Shown: piece by piece, positions 55,414 through 64,000 of the stretch
Numbering within the stretch: position 1 is the first letter of the stretch
Layout: every line of letters starts with the position of its first letter
Assembly (NCBI RefSeq): GCF_044377145.1
Contig: NZ_JBILJQ010000018.1
Coordinates: forward strand, 1 to 64,000
DNA from: Aquimonas sp044377145
GTDB taxonomy: Bacteria > Pseudomonadota > Gammaproteobacteria > Xanthomonadales > Xanthomonadaceae
Length of the DNA: 64,000 nt
Direction of reading: 5' to 3'
Translations under genes and position numbers: made by a program
The notes under the pieces: model-generated
Told to the model about the DNA's origin: nothing
The model's input: the letters and a program-made list of their open reading frames with translations, nothing else
The model's database searches: none

Positions 55414-57353
55414 ACACCGCCGCCGACGGCGCCTTCAATTTTCGCCGGCGCCTGGCCGATGCGCTGGCCAGCGAGGACTGGCGCGCACTCGATCGCGCGG
55501 TCGCGCGCTGGGTGCTGGCCCACGGCGGCTCGCCTTTGCTGGCCCGCGTCGCCGCCTGGGCCAGCTATGCCGAAGGCCAGGGCGACAGCGTGTTGATCGT
55601 TGCCGGCGAGGGCAGCGGCCGCTATCTGCCGGCACTGGGCGAGGACGCGCTGCAGGCGCTGGCGGCCGAACCGCTGGTGGCGGTTGCGGATCGCGCTGCT
55701 GGAGGTTCTGGCAGTAGCGATGCGGGGGCTGAGATTGATTCCGATGACTGCATCGCCTTGAGCCCCTTCGTGCTCGACGGCGAGCAGTTCTACCTGCGCC
55801 GGAACTTCGCGCACGAGCAGGCGCTGGCGGCGGCGATCCGCGCGCGCCGTGGGCCGAGCCTTTCGTCCGCCCACAGCGCTGCCGAGGTCGATGGCGCGCT
55901 GCAGACGCTGACCGCGCAACGCGTCGAGGATCTGTTCGGCGGCGACAACAGCACCGCCGTGCAGGCCCAGCGCGAGGCGGTGGCAGAGTTCGGCGCGCGT
56001 CGCCTGTTCGTGCTCACCGGCGGGCCCGGCACCGGCAAGACCACCACCGTGCTGCGCATGCTGCTGCTGCGCGTTCGCCAGCACACCGAGCGCTACGGTG
56101 AGCCGCCGCGGCTGCGGCTGGCGGCGCCCACCGGCAAGGCCGCACAGCGCTTGGCGGAATCGCTGCAGGCCGGCGGCTTGGCGCTGCGCAGCGGCAGTTC
56201 GGCGCTTGGCGCCGAATGGCAGCCGGCGCTCGATCATGTGCTGCAGGCCGAGGCCGGCACCCTGCATCGGCTGCTCGGCAGCCGTGGACCCAGCCGCGGT
56301 CACGCCTATCACGCCGGTCGTCCTCTGCCGCTCGATCTGCTGGTGGTCGACGAGGCCTCGATGGTCGATCTGGCCCTGCTGCGCGCGGTGTTCGATGCCC
56401 TGCCCGTATCGGCCAGCCTGCTGCTGGTCGGCGATGCCGAGCAGCTCAGCTCGGTCGGCACCGGCTCGGTGCTGCGCGATCTGGTCGATGCGCTGCAGGC
56501 CGCGCCACGCGGCGATCTGGTTCGGCTCAGCCACAGCTTCCGCGCCGAACAGTCGCTGCAGGCGGTCAACCAGGCGATCCAGGCCGGCGATGTCGAGGCC
56601 TTCGACAGCGCCTGCCGCAGTGCCGAATCTGCAGTGCTGCGGCGCGAAGTCGACAGCCCGCGCGCGTTGGCGGCGGCACTGCAGGCGCACGCGCGGGCGA
56701 TCCACGCGCAGCTGCAGGCGGCTGATGCGTTCGCAGCGCTTCCGGCGGATCCGGCGGCCGAACAGCAGGCCGTGCAGGCCTGCCTGACCGAGCTGCGCCA
56801 GCAGCAGCTGCTGTGCGCCCTGCGCGAAACCGCGTTCGGCGCGCGTGCGGCCGATGCCAGCCTGAGCGGACTGCTGAAGGCGCGGCTGGACATCGCCGCC
56901 GGACAAGCCTGGTTTGCCGGCCGCGCGGTGATGATCCAGCAGAACGACTACCCGAGCGGCCTGTTCAACGGCGATGTCGGGCTGTGCCTGCGCAGCGCCG
57001 ACGGTCAGCTGCGGGTGTGGTTCGAGACCCGCAGCAGTGGCGATGCCAGCGGCGCTGCCGATCCGGCGCAGGCGACACGTCTGCGCGCCTTCAGTCCGGG
57101 CAGCCTGCCGGTGCACGCCGGTGCCTTCGCTATCACCGTGCACAAGAGCCAGGGCAGCGAGTACGCCCGGGTCGCCCTGCTGCTGCCGCCGGAAGCGACG
57201 CATCCGATTCTTGCCCGCGCCCTCGTCTACACCGGCGCCACCCGCGCCCGTCAGGCTTTGGAACTCTGGGCCAGCACGGCAGCGCTGCGGGCAGCGATCG
57301 CCCAGCCCTCGCAGCGCGTCAGTGGACTGCGCCAGCGCCTGCTCGATCGCTGA
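55410..57353 (+). CDS. recD: Exodeoxyribonuclease V subunit alpha (RecD)
   Basis: This 647-aa SF1B 5'-3' helicase is the fast motor of RecBCD. It has Walker A TGGPGTGKTTT (203-213), APTGKAAQRLAESL (Ia), VVDEASMVD (II), GDAEQLSSVGTGSVLRDL (III), RLSHSFRA (IV), and near the C-terminus ITVHKSQGSEY (V) and LVYTGATRARQAL (VI). The N-terminal 190 residues interact with RecC in the family. ATG 55410 overlaps the recB stop by 4 bp; the open frame upstream lies inside recB. Confidence 0.95.
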   Translation: MNTAADGAFNFRRRLADALASEDWRALDRAVARWVLAHGGSPLLARVAAWASYAEGQGDSVLIVAGEGSGRYLPALGEDALQALAAEPLVAVADRAAGGSGSSDAGAEIDSDDCIALSPFVLDGEQFYLRRNFAHEQALAAAIRARRGPSLSSAHSAAEVDGALQTLTAQRVEDLFGGDNSTAVQAQREAVAEFGARRLFVLTGGPGTGKTTTVLRMLLLRVRQHTERYGEPPRLRLAAPTGKAAQRLAESLQAGGLALRSGSSALGAEWQPALDHVLQAEAGTLHRLLGSRGPSRGHAYHAGRPLPLDLLVVDEASMVDLALLRAVFDALPVSASLLLVGDAEQLSSVGTGSVLRDLVDALQAAPRGDLVRLSHSFRAEQSLQAVNQAIQAGDVEAFDSACRSAESAVLRREVDSPRALAAALQAHARAIHAQLQAADAFAALPADPAAEQQAVQACLTELRQQQLLCALRETAFGARAADASLSGLLKARLDIAAGQAWFAGRAVMIQQNDYPSGLFNGDVGLCLRSADGQLRVWFETRSSGDASGAADPAQATRLRAFSPGSLPVHAGAFAITVHKSQGSEYARVALLLPPEATHPILARALVYTGATRARQALELWASTAALRAAIAQPSQRVSGLRQRLLDR

Positions 57354-57409
57354 CTGCGGTTGAGACCGCCGTTGAGTCGGGCGCGAACCCGGCCTGCGCG
57401 GAGCCGCGC

Positions 57410-58705
57410 TCAGCTGTCGGCGACCTCGACCCGATTGCGGCCCGCATGCTTGGCCCGATACAGGGCCGCATCGGCATCCGCGAACAGCTGTTCCAGGGTT
57501 TGATCGGCGCGCAGCGTGGCGACGCCGAAGCTTGCGGTCACCGGCAGCTCGACATCGAACGCATGCCCGGCGATCAGCTCGCGCAGCTTCTCGGCCAGGC
57601 CGAGCGCCTGGTGCTTGCCGGAGTTTGGACACAGCAGCACGAACTCCTCGCCACCCCAGCGCGCCAGCCGGTCGGTTTCGCGGGTATTGTTCTGCACCAG
57701 CCGCGTCAGCGCGCTCAGCACACGGTCACCCTCGGCATGGCCGCGCAGGTCGTTGATGCGTTTGAAGTGGTCGAGATCAAGCAGGATCAAGGACAGCGGA
57801 GCGCCGGTGCCGCGTCGATCCTCCAGCGCCGCGCGGATGCCCTCTTCCAGCCCCAGACGATTCAGCGCGCCAGTCAAGGGATCGGTCTGGGCACGCTTCT
57901 CCAACTGCTTGTCGCGGGCGTCGAGTACCGCATTGACCTGCATTAGTTCGGTCTCGCGCTGGCGGCGCATGGACAGCTCACGCTTCAGGCCGAGAACACG
58001 ATGGATGATCCAGCCGATGGTGAGGCTGAGCCAAGCGACGACGAGGATCAGATACAGACGCTCGGTCGAGACATGCTGGCCCTGCAGCTCGATGCTGTGC
58101 AGCTGGAAGCGGTGCTCTCCCAACACAGGCACGGTGCCGGTTTGCAGCTCGATGCTGACCACGTTGTCGAACTGCGGATGGCCCAACTGCGGGGCGATGT
58201 TGTAGGCGCTCATCCACCAGTTGGCGACGTAGAAGTCGCGCATCGCGACTTCAAGCGTCACTTCGCCCGCGTCGGGGCTGAACTCGACTTGGTTGAACTT
58301 GGTCGAGATCGGGTCATCGATGCGGCTGTAGCTCGGGTCGAAGTTGCGCAGGAACAGGCGCAGGCTGCGCGCCCCACCCTGATAGCTCAGCCGCAGCCGC
58401 AGGCGCTCGTAGCGGCTGAGGTCCAGGCCGTGCAGACGCTGCGGTTCGAGCAGGATCTCGTAGCCGCAGAAGGGATACGCGGTGGCGTCGCGCAGCTCAC
58501 AGCGCCAGCCGAATGGCGTGCCCGGCAGCGCTTCGCTCAAGCTGTTGCCGCCCGCACCCTCATCCGCGCGTGGCGCCGTCACGAAGCCACTGTCGGGCGC
58601 GATCAGCAGGTGCGTGCGCAGCAGCAGCGGGCCACCGACCAGCAGGCCGATCGACAGCAGCACCAACAGGGCCAGCACCGATTCCATGCGCAGCAGGTAT
58701 TTCAT
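57410..58705 (-). CDS. Membrane-anchored diguanylate cyclase (GGDEF)
   Basis: The 431-aa protein has an N-terminal membrane helix (about 9-29) and a roughly 200-residue extracytoplasmic domain that is strand-rich and resembles a carbohydrate-binding jelly roll (YERLRLRLSYQGGARSLRLFLRN). A second membrane helix (about 246-266), a coiled coil (SMRRQRETELMQVNAVLD) and a GGDEF domain follow. The active site GGEEF (351-355) is intact, and an inhibitory RxxD I-site (RETD) sits five residues before it. It should make cyclic di-GMP with product inhibition, sensing an external signal. It is convergent with recD, 56 bp apart. Confidence 0.92.
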   Translation of the reverse strand: MKYLLRMESVLALLVLLSIGLLVGGPLLLRTHLLIAPDSGFVTAPRADEGAGGNSLSEALPGTPFGWRCELRDATAYPFCGYEILLEPQRLHGLDLSRYERLRLRLSYQGGARSLRLFLRNFDPSYSRIDDPISTKFNQVEFSPDAGEVTLEVAMRDFYVANWWMSAYNIAPQLGHPQFDNVVSIELQTGTVPVLGEHRFQLHSIELQGQHVSTERLYLILVVAWLSLTIGWIIHRVLGLKRELSMRRQRETELMQVNAVLDARDKQLEKRAQTDPLTGALNRLGLEEGIRAALEDRRGTGAPLSLILLDLDHFKRINDLRGHAEGDRVLSALTRLVQNNTRETDRLARWGGEEFVLLCPNSGKHQALGLAEKLRELIAGHAFDVELPVTASFGVATLRADQTLEQLFADADAALYRAKHAGRNRVEVADS

Positions 58706-58908
58706 GGGTCTCCAGGCGGTCGGGGTGCGCCGGGGTTTCGTCGCAATCTCCAGTCGCAGTTGCAATCGGCATACCGGGTTTTGCGGCAGCGCCCGCAAAA
58801 CGCGCGGACTTGCCCGCGCTGCGCCACAAACGCGCCCGAGCGCGGCCCACCGCCGGGCCGAAGCTGTGCCTCGACGCCAGCCCCGCGTCGCCCACCCCGA
58901 GAACAGAC

Positions 58909-59232
58909 ATGAAGCGTTCGCTGATGATTGCCGTACTGAGCCTGCTGCTGACCGCCCACAGCGCCGATGCCGTCGAGGCCAGCGCGCCGAGCGGCCACAA
59001 GGATTGCGAAGAGCTCAAGCAGGAAATCGCCGCCCGCATCGAGGCCAACGGCGTCCGCCAGTACCAGCTGCAGATCGTCGAGCCCGAGGCCGAACAGGTC
59101 GGCCGTATCGTTGGCAGCTGCAACGGCGGCAGCCGCCGCATCGCCTACCAGCGCGGCTTGGCCGAAGCCGACACCGAGGCCGCCGCAGTGGTCGTAGCGC
59201 CACTGGAAACGATTGCCCAGAACGCGCTGTAA
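58909..59232 (+). CDS. DUF1161 family periplasmic protein
   Basis: The 107-aa protein has a signal peptide (about 1-21, ending SADA). The DUF1161 core follows: KDCEELKQEIAARIEANGV, YQLQIVEP, IVGSCNGGSRRIAYQR, with two conserved Cys (in KDCEE and GSCNG) that probably form a disulfide. Function is unknown. The true start is ATG 58909; the frame is open far upstream without relevance. It is divergent from the GGDEF gene and followed by the 147-bp repeat array. Confidence 0.85.
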   Translation: MKRSLMIAVLSLLLTAHSADAVEASAPSGHKDCEELKQEIAARIEANGVRQYQLQIVEPEAEQVGRIVGSCNGGSRRIAYQRGLAEADTEAAAVVVAPLETIAQNAL

Positions 59233-59322
59233 GGCCACGCCGCTGCACCCGCGCAGAAAGCACGCTGCGACGTCTCCCGGCGTCGTGGTGGGCAGGGCCA
59301 GGGACGGCCCGTTTGGTGACGC

Positions 59323-59344
59323 GGGATTCGGGATTCGGGATTCG
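59323..59344. repeat. GGGATTC triplet, left flank of array
   Basis: Three tandem copies of GGGATTCG lie 29 bp before the 147-bp repeat array. The inverse-orientation triplet lies at 59944-59965 just after it, so the array is bracketed by an inverted pair. Confidence 0.8.
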
Positions 59345-59373
59345 AAGTGTGGCGGGGCGGTCGGCGCGGCCAG

Positions 59374-59920
59374 TAGCTTGGGCCAAGCGCAGCGCGGCCC
59401 AACACCGCACGCTCGAATCTCGATGCGACGTGCCACTTCGCGATGTTAGGCCGCGCCTTCGGCTTGGCCCAACCTACGCAGCTCAGGGATCCAGAACACG
59501 GCGGCGGTCGAAACTGCAGGTAGGTTGGGCCAAGCGCAGCGCGGCCCAACACCGGACGCTCGAAACTCGACGCGACGTGCGACTTCGCGATGTTGGGCCG
59601 CGCCTTCGGCTTGGCCCAACCTACGCAGCTCGAGGATCCAGAACACGGCGGCGGTCGGAACTGCAGGTAGGTTGGGCCAAGCGCAGCGCGGCCCAACACC
59701 GCAGGCTCGAAACTCGACGCGACGTGCGACTTCGCGATGTTGGGCCGCGCCTTCGGCTTGGCCCAACCTACGCAGCGCGAGGATCCAGAACACGGCGGCG
59801 GTCGGAACTGCAGGTAGGTTGGGCCAAGCGCAGCGCGGCCCAACACCGGACGCTCGAATCTCGACGCAATGTGCGACTTCGCGATGTTGGGCCGCGCCTT
59901 CGGCTTGGCCCAACCTACGC
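59374..59920. repeat. 147-bp tandem repeat array (four units)
   Basis: Units begin at 59374, 59521, 59668 and 59815, exactly 147 bp apart, with the last one truncated at about 59920. Each unit starts TAGGTTGGGCCAAGCGCAGC followed by GCGGCCCAACACC. It contains GATGTTGGGCCGCG-CCTTCGGCTTGGCCCAACCTACGC about 70 bp later, an inverted copy of its start. It ends with GATCCAGAACACGGCGGCGG. Each unit can thus fold into a long cruciform or hairpin. The array occupies most of 59233-60023, where I see no gene; the plus-strand frame running through it is a by-product of the repeat. Confidence 0.93.
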
Positions 59921-59943
59921 ATCGCCTCACACCGCGACGCTCT

Positions 59944-59965
59944 GAATCCCGAATCCCGAATCCCC
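59944..59965. repeat. GAATCCC triplet, right flank of array
   Basis: Three tandem GAATCCC copies form the inverse complement of the triplet at 59323-59344. They lie 58 bp upstream of the restriction-modification gene start, so they may also sit in its promoter region. Confidence 0.8.
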
Positions 59966-60023
59966 AGCGCCCACCCCTGTGGCATCCTCGCGGCTTCCTT
60001 CGATATCGCCGATCAAGGCCCGC

Positions 60024-63000
60024 ATGAGCGCTGATTCGCACACTTTCGATCTCGCCATCGTCGAGGCCTTCATCGGCAAGTGGAATGGCGTCAACGCCTC
60101 CGAGCTGTCGACCTCGCAGAGCTTTCTGATCGATCTCTGCCACCTGCTCGGCGTCGACACACCGCACGCCACCGCCGAGCAGGACTACATGTTCGAGCGG
60201 CCCATCAGCTTCAGCCACGGCGACGGCAGCAGCAGCGCCGGGCGTATCGATCTGTACCGCCGCGGCGCCTTCGTGCTGGAGTCGAAGAAGCTGCGCAGCG
60301 CGCTCTCGCCCAAGGGATTCGACCACGCCCTGCTGCGCGCGCGCAGCCAGGCCGAGGCCTATGCCCGCGCCCTGCCGGCCAGCGAGGGCCGCCCGCCTTT
60401 CGTGCTGGTCGTCGATGTCGGCCAGCGCATCGAGCTGTACAGCGAGTTCTCGCGCTCGGGCGCCACCTACACGCCCTTCCCCGATCCGCGCAGCCACCGC
60501 ATCGCGCTCACCGATCTGCGCCGGCCCGAGCTGCTGGCGCGTCTGCGCCGAATCTGGCTGGACCCGATGGGGCTCGACCCCTCGCGCGAATCCGCCCGCG
60601 TCACCCGCGAGATCGCCGCCAAGCTGGCCAAGCTCGCGCGCAGCCTGGAAGCCAGCAGCCACCCGGCCGAAGCCGTGGCGCAGTTCCTGATGCGCTGCCT
60701 GTTCACCATGTTTGCCGAAGACGTGCGCCTGCTGCCGACCGAGAGCTTCCGCAACCTGCTCAAGACCCACGTCGAACGGCCCGACACCGCCATGCGCATG
60801 CTGGCCCAGCTCTGGCGCGATATGGACAGTGGCGGCTTCTCGCCCGCACTCGCCACCGACGTGCTGCACTTCAACGGCAAACTGTTCAAGGACCCAACAA
60901 CGCTTCCGCTCGACCGCAGCCAGATCGAGCTGCTGATCGAAGCCGCGCGCGCCGACTGGCGCTATGTCGAGCCCGCCATCTTCGGCACCCTGCTGGAGCG
61001 CGCGCTCGACCCCACCGAGCGCCACAAGCTCGGCGCCCACTACACCCCGCGCGCCTACGTCGAGCGCCTGGTGCTGCCTACCGTCATCGAGCCCCTGCGC
61101 GAGGAATGGGCCATCGCCCGCGCCGCCTCAGGCATGCACGCGCAGGAGGCCGCCGAGATCGAGCAGCGCATGCAGGCGCCGAGTCTCAAGAAGAAGCAGT
61201 TCGACGCACTCAAGGGCCAGCGCAGCGCCGCACTCAACGCTGCCGCTGGCGAGCTGCGCCGGTTCCACCACCGCCTGTGCAGCGTGCGCGTGCTCGACCC
61301 CGCCTGCGGCAGCGGCAACTTTCTCTACGTCACCCTCGAACACCTGAAGCGCCTCGAAGGCGAAGTGCTGAACGCGCTCGACGACTTCGGCGACCGCCAG
61401 ACCGGGCTCGCCTTGGGCAGCGAACGCGCCGACGCCGCCGCCGGTGAAACCGTCGACCCGCACAACCTGCTCGGCATCGAACTGAACCCGCGCGCCGCGG
61501 CGATTGCCGAAGTGGTGCTGTGGATCGGCTACCTGCAGTGGCACTTCCGCACCCAGGGCGACATCCACCCGCCGCAGCCGGTGATCCGCGATTTCCGCAC
61601 CATCGAGAACCGCGACGCCGTACTCGCCTACGACCGCGTCGAGTACGCTCGCGATGCCAAGGGCGAAGTGCAGACCCGCTGGGACGGCCGCAGCATGAAG
61701 CCCTCGCCGGTCACCGGCGAAAACGTGCCCGACGACAGCGCGCGCGTGCCGATCGAGGTCTACGTGAACCCGCGCAAGGCTGCGTGGCCGGAGGCGGATT
61801 TTGTGGTGGGGAATCCGCCGTTTATTGGCACCAAGCGCATGAAGGCAGCGCTCGGCGAGGGCTACACCGAAGCCTTGCGGAAGACCTGGCCTGAAGTTCC
61901 CGAATCCGCGGACTTAGTTATGTACTGGTGGCATCACGCCGCCCAGCTCACCCGTCGTGGCGCGCTCAGGCGCTTCGGGCTGATCACCACCAACTCGATC
62001 CGACAGGCCTTCAATCGCAAGGTCATCGAATCCGCCTTGGCGGCGCCTTCAGTCCGCGGTGCGGCGGGAGAGAAGGCCGTCAGTCTCGTCTTCGCGATTC
62101 CCGATCATCCATGGGTGGATTCGGCGGACGGCGCGGCAGTCCGTATTGCCATGACCACTGGAGCGACAGGTGCCCCCAGCGGAACGCTCTCGGAAGCGGA
62201 GTCTGAGTCGACACGCGAGGACGGCGAGATCGACGTTCTGCTCAAGCTCCGCTCCGGCCGGATACAGGCGGATTTGCGCATCGGCGCTAGCGTTTCGGAT
62301 GCCGGCCCGCTGCAGGCCAACAACAACATCGCGGGAATGGGCGTGGCCTTGCACGGCAGTGGGTTCATCTTGGAGCCCGAGACTGCCGAAGCGCTACGTC
62401 GCAGCGGAGAGGGCGTCGTCCGTCGCTACGTCGGCGGCCGCGATCTTCTCCAGGTGCCTCGCGAGCGATTCCTGATCGACTTCACGGCAATGAGCCAGCA
62501 GCAGGCGCAAACGGCGAACGCAGCGGCATATCAGCACGTCATCGACTATGTGAAACCCGAACGCGACCACAACAAGCGCGATCAGCTGAGCCGGCTCTGG
62601 TGGCGCTTCGGCTGGGAGCGCCCTCAACTGCGCGCGGCGCTCTTGGGGCTGGACCGCTACATTGCGACAACCGAGACATCGAAGCATCGGCCATTCCAGT
62701 TCATCGAAGGCGACGTGCTATGCGATCACTCGATCGTTTGCATCGCGTCGGGCGATGCGATGCACCTCGGCGTTGTGTCGTCGAGACTCCATGAGACGTG
62801 GGCATTGGGTGCTGGTGGAACGCTCGAAGATAGGCCTCGCTACAACAAGACCCGCTGCTTCGACCCCTTCCCCTTCCCCACCCCCAGCGAAGCCCGGGCC
62901 GAGCGCATCCGTGCACTCGCCGAACAGCTCGACGCCCACCGCAAGCGCCAGCAGGCCGCCCACCCCGGCCTCACCCTCACCGGCATGTACAACGTGCTGG

Positions 63001-63776
63001 AAGCACTGCGCGAAGGCCGCGAGCTCAGCGCCAAGGAGCGCGTGATCCACAGCGAGGGCCTGGTCAGCGTGCTGCGCCAGCTGCACGACGAACTCGACGC
63101 CGCCGTGCTCGACGCCTACGGCTGGGCCGACCTGCTGCCCGACCTGCGCATCGCCCACGGCATCGATTCCGCGCCCACCGGCGACAGCCGTGTGGAAGCG
63201 CGCCGCCGCTTCGATGAAGCCGTGCTCGAACGCCTGGTCGCCTTGAACACCGAACGCGCCGCCGAAGAAGCCCGCGGCCTGATCCGCTGGCTGCGCCCCG
63301 AGTACCAGAACCCGGACCACCGCAGCTCGACCGCGCACAGCGCCAGCGCGCGCCTTGCCCAGACCGGGGCCAGCGCCGACGCCAGCATCGACGCTGCAGC
63401 CGAGCCCGCAGCGCACATCGGAGTGCATGCGCAGTCTGAAGACGCGCAGCACAGCGGCACCCAGGCCAGCCTGCTGCCGGCGGCAGCGGACGACGCGGAG
63501 GGCGAGGCCAGCAGCGACGAAGACGCCGCCATCGACAGCACCGCCCCATCGATCACGCCCCTCAAGGCCCAGCCCTGGCCCCGCGACACCGTCGACCAGA
63601 TCCGCGCCATCGCCGACCTGCTGCTCGCTGCCCCTACCCCGCTGACCCTCGACCAGATCGCCGCCCACTTCAGCAGCCGCGGCCCCTGGAAAAACCGCCT
63701 GCCCCAGCTCATCGACATGCTGCTGGCGCTGGGCCGCGCCGAGGCCAAGGACGAGGGCTATGTGGGGCGGCGGTGA
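60024..63776 (+). CDS. Single-chain restriction-modification enzyme, MmeI-like (type IIL/IIG)
   Basis: The 1250-aa protein fuses a nuclease and an N6-adenine methyltransferase. Near the N-terminus is a PD-ExK site with the MmeI spacing D-x9-E-x-K (Asp76, Glu86, Lys88 in RIDLYRR...VLESKK). A helical linker follows, then HKLGAHYTPRAYVERLV, SAM motif I DPACGSGNF (425-433), LLGIELNPRAAAIAEVVLW and the catalytic NPPF (597-600). The target-recognition region (about 740-940) differs in character, then comes a conserved RPRYNKTRCFDPFPFP, a helical part and a C-terminal acidic linker with a winged-helix-like end. ATG 60024 starts the conserved domain. One polypeptide probably both cuts and methylates, with no separate specificity subunit seen. 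Confidence 0.88.
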   Translation: MSADSHTFDLAIVEAFIGKWNGVNASELSTSQSFLIDLCHLLGVDTPHATAEQDYMFERPISFSHGDGSSSAGRIDLYRRGAFVLESKKLRSALSPKGFDHALLRARSQAEAYARALPASEGRPPFVLVVDVGQRIELYSEFSRSGATYTPFPDPRSHRIALTDLRRPELLARLRRIWLDPMGLDPSRESARVTREIAAKLAKLARSLEASSHPAEAVAQFLMRCLFTMFAEDVRLLPTESFRNLLKTHVERPDTAMRMLAQLWRDMDSGGFSPALATDVLHFNGKLFKDPTTLPLDRSQIELLIEAARADWRYVEPAIFGTLLERALDPTERHKLGAHYTPRAYVERLVLPTVIEPLREEWAIARAASGMHAQEAAEIEQRMQAPSLKKKQFDALKGQRSAALNAAAGELRRFHHRLCSVRVLDPACGSGNFLYVTLEHLKRLEGEVLNALDDFGDRQTGLALGSERADAAAGETVDPHNLLGIELNPRAAAIAEVVLWIGYLQWHFRTQGDIHPPQPVIRDFRTIENRDAVLAYDRVEYARDAKGEVQTRWDGRSMKPSPVTGENVPDDSARVPIEVYVNPRKAAWPEADFVVGNPPFIGTKRMKAALGEGYTEALRKTWPEVPESADLVMYWWHHAAQLTRRGALRRFGLITTNSIRQAFNRKVIESALAAPSVRGAAGEKAVSLVFAIPDHPWVDSADGAAVRIAMTTGATGAPSGTLSEAESESTREDGEIDVLLKLRSGRIQADLRIGASVSDAGPLQANNNIAGMGVALHGSGFILEPETAEALRRSGEGVVRRYVGGRDLLQVPRERFLIDFTAMSQQQAQTANAAAYQHVIDYVKPERDHNKRDQLSRLWWRFGWERPQLRAALLGLDRYIATTETSKHRPFQFIEGDVLCDHSIVCIASGDAMHLGVVSSRLHETWALGAGGTLEDRPRYNKTRCFDPFPFPTPSEARAERIRALAEQLDAHRKRQQAAHPGLTLTGMYNVLEALREGRELSAKERVIHSEGLVSVLRQLHDELDAAVLDAYGWADLLPDLRIAHGIDSAPTGDSRVEARRRFDEAVLERLVALNTERAAEEARGLIRWLRPEYQNPDHRSSTAHSASARLAQTGASADASIDAAAEPAAHIGVHAQSEDAQHSGTQASLLPAAADDAEGEASSDEDAAIDSTAPSITPLKAQPWPRDTVDQIRAIADLLLAAPTPLTLDQIAAHFSSRGPWKNRLPQLIDMLLALGRAEAKDEGYVGRR

Positions 63777-63813
63777 GGCAGTGACATTCTCAGACCCAAG
63801 AGGGCGAGCAGAC

Positions 63814-64000
63814 CATGACGAGCGCATTTCCTGACAACTACATCGGGCCCAAACCGCCTGCGGCCACCGCTTTTCTCACCAGGCTTGCAGGGGCATCCGG
63901 GCTGAGGGGCGTTGTTCAAGCGGGCAAGGGAAAGACCGTTCGGCTGCATGTGCAAGGTCGCCACATCGGCTATTTCAACTCCTCGGTCGAGAAGCATGGC
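63814..64000 (+). CDS. Unidentified protein, 5' part only
   Basis: An open frame starts at ATG 63814 (MTSAFPDNYIGPKPPAATAF), preceded by AAGAGGGCGAGC as a possible ribosome site, and runs through the right edge for 62 codons. It lies 37 bp after the restriction-modification gene on the same strand, so it is probably in the same transcription unit. The visible part has LRGVVQAGKGKTVRLHVQGR and HIGYFNSSVEKHG; I do not recognise a family. GC is slightly lower than in the preceding gene. Confidence 0.6.

Noticed and set aside
55251..57632. 793-codon minus-strand frame antisense to recD
   Set aside because: Shadow frame; recD motifs are intact on the plus strand.
59374..59920. Possible CRISPR array
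   Set aside because: The period is 147 bp and the whole unit, not just a short repeat, is conserved; there are no unique spacers and no cas genes.
58482..59945. 487-codon plus-strand frame running through the tandem array
   Set aside because: It overlaps the GGDEF and DUF1161 genes in other frames, and its repeated WAKRSAAQHR segments are just the translated 147-bp unit.

Overview
The window looks like chromosomal DNA from a high-GC gammaproteobacterium. It is most likely a member of the Lysobacterales (Xanthomonadales), although no rRNA gene is present to confirm this. The supporting signs are the radC / coaBC-dut-algC neighbourhood shared with pseudomonads and xanthomonads, an AlgC with a membrane-anchored N-terminal half, lipid A genes (waaA, an LpxL-type acyltransferase), a TPR-bearing Ser/Thr kinase, and many GC-rich intergenic repeats (GGGATTC triplets, CCCTCTCCCC hairpins, TTGGGCC arrays).

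Layout. 1-651 is repeat-rich intergenic DNA. 652-9380 is housekeeping: CoA-binding protein, waaA, algC, dut, coaBC, radC, an orphan LytTR regulator and lpxL. 9400-13750 holds a tandem CT-rich hairpin repeat, a Ser/Thr kinase-TPR gene broken by an in-frame amber codon, an internally deleted relic of a class D beta-lactamase, and an endonuclease/exonuclease/phosphatase protein. 13868-18336 is a tightly overlapping five-gene operon: thermostable-hemolysin-family protein, AMP-dependent ligase, haem-oxygenase-like diiron protein, short-chain dehydrogenase and TPR protein. It reads as a small-molecule pathway and is my best candidate for an undescribed system. 18423-21534 holds ubiB and a REP-associated tyrosine transposase flanked by two 89-bp REPINs. 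21535-31961 is a yfaPQSTA/mag-type operon around a bacterial alpha-2-macroglobulin, with two DUF2135 genes. 32166-36120 is a two-gene Hachiman antiphage system (HamB helicase, HamA nuclease) in DNA of visibly lower GC, followed by about 620 bp without a recognisable gene. 36745-45466 is a two-component system divergent from a histidine-rich protein and a CzcCBA metal-efflux operon. 45560-48017 holds a DUF2855 protein and a secreted beta-propeller-like protein. 48182-57353 is recC-recB-recD. 57410-59232 holds a membrane GGDEF protein and a DUF1161 protein. 59323-59965 is a 147-bp tandem repeat array flanked by inverted GGGATTC triplets. 60024-63776 is a single-chain MmeI-like restriction-modification enzyme, and the window ends inside an unidentified gene.

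How the parts relate. Genome defence and DNA processing are concentrated in the right half (Hachiman, RecBCD, the MmeI-like enzyme), and envelope functions in the left and middle (lipid A/Kdo, AlgC sugar phosphates, alpha-2-macroglobulin operon, metal efflux). No tRNA, rRNA or CRISPR array was found. Family assignments come from motifs I could read; no database search was possible.
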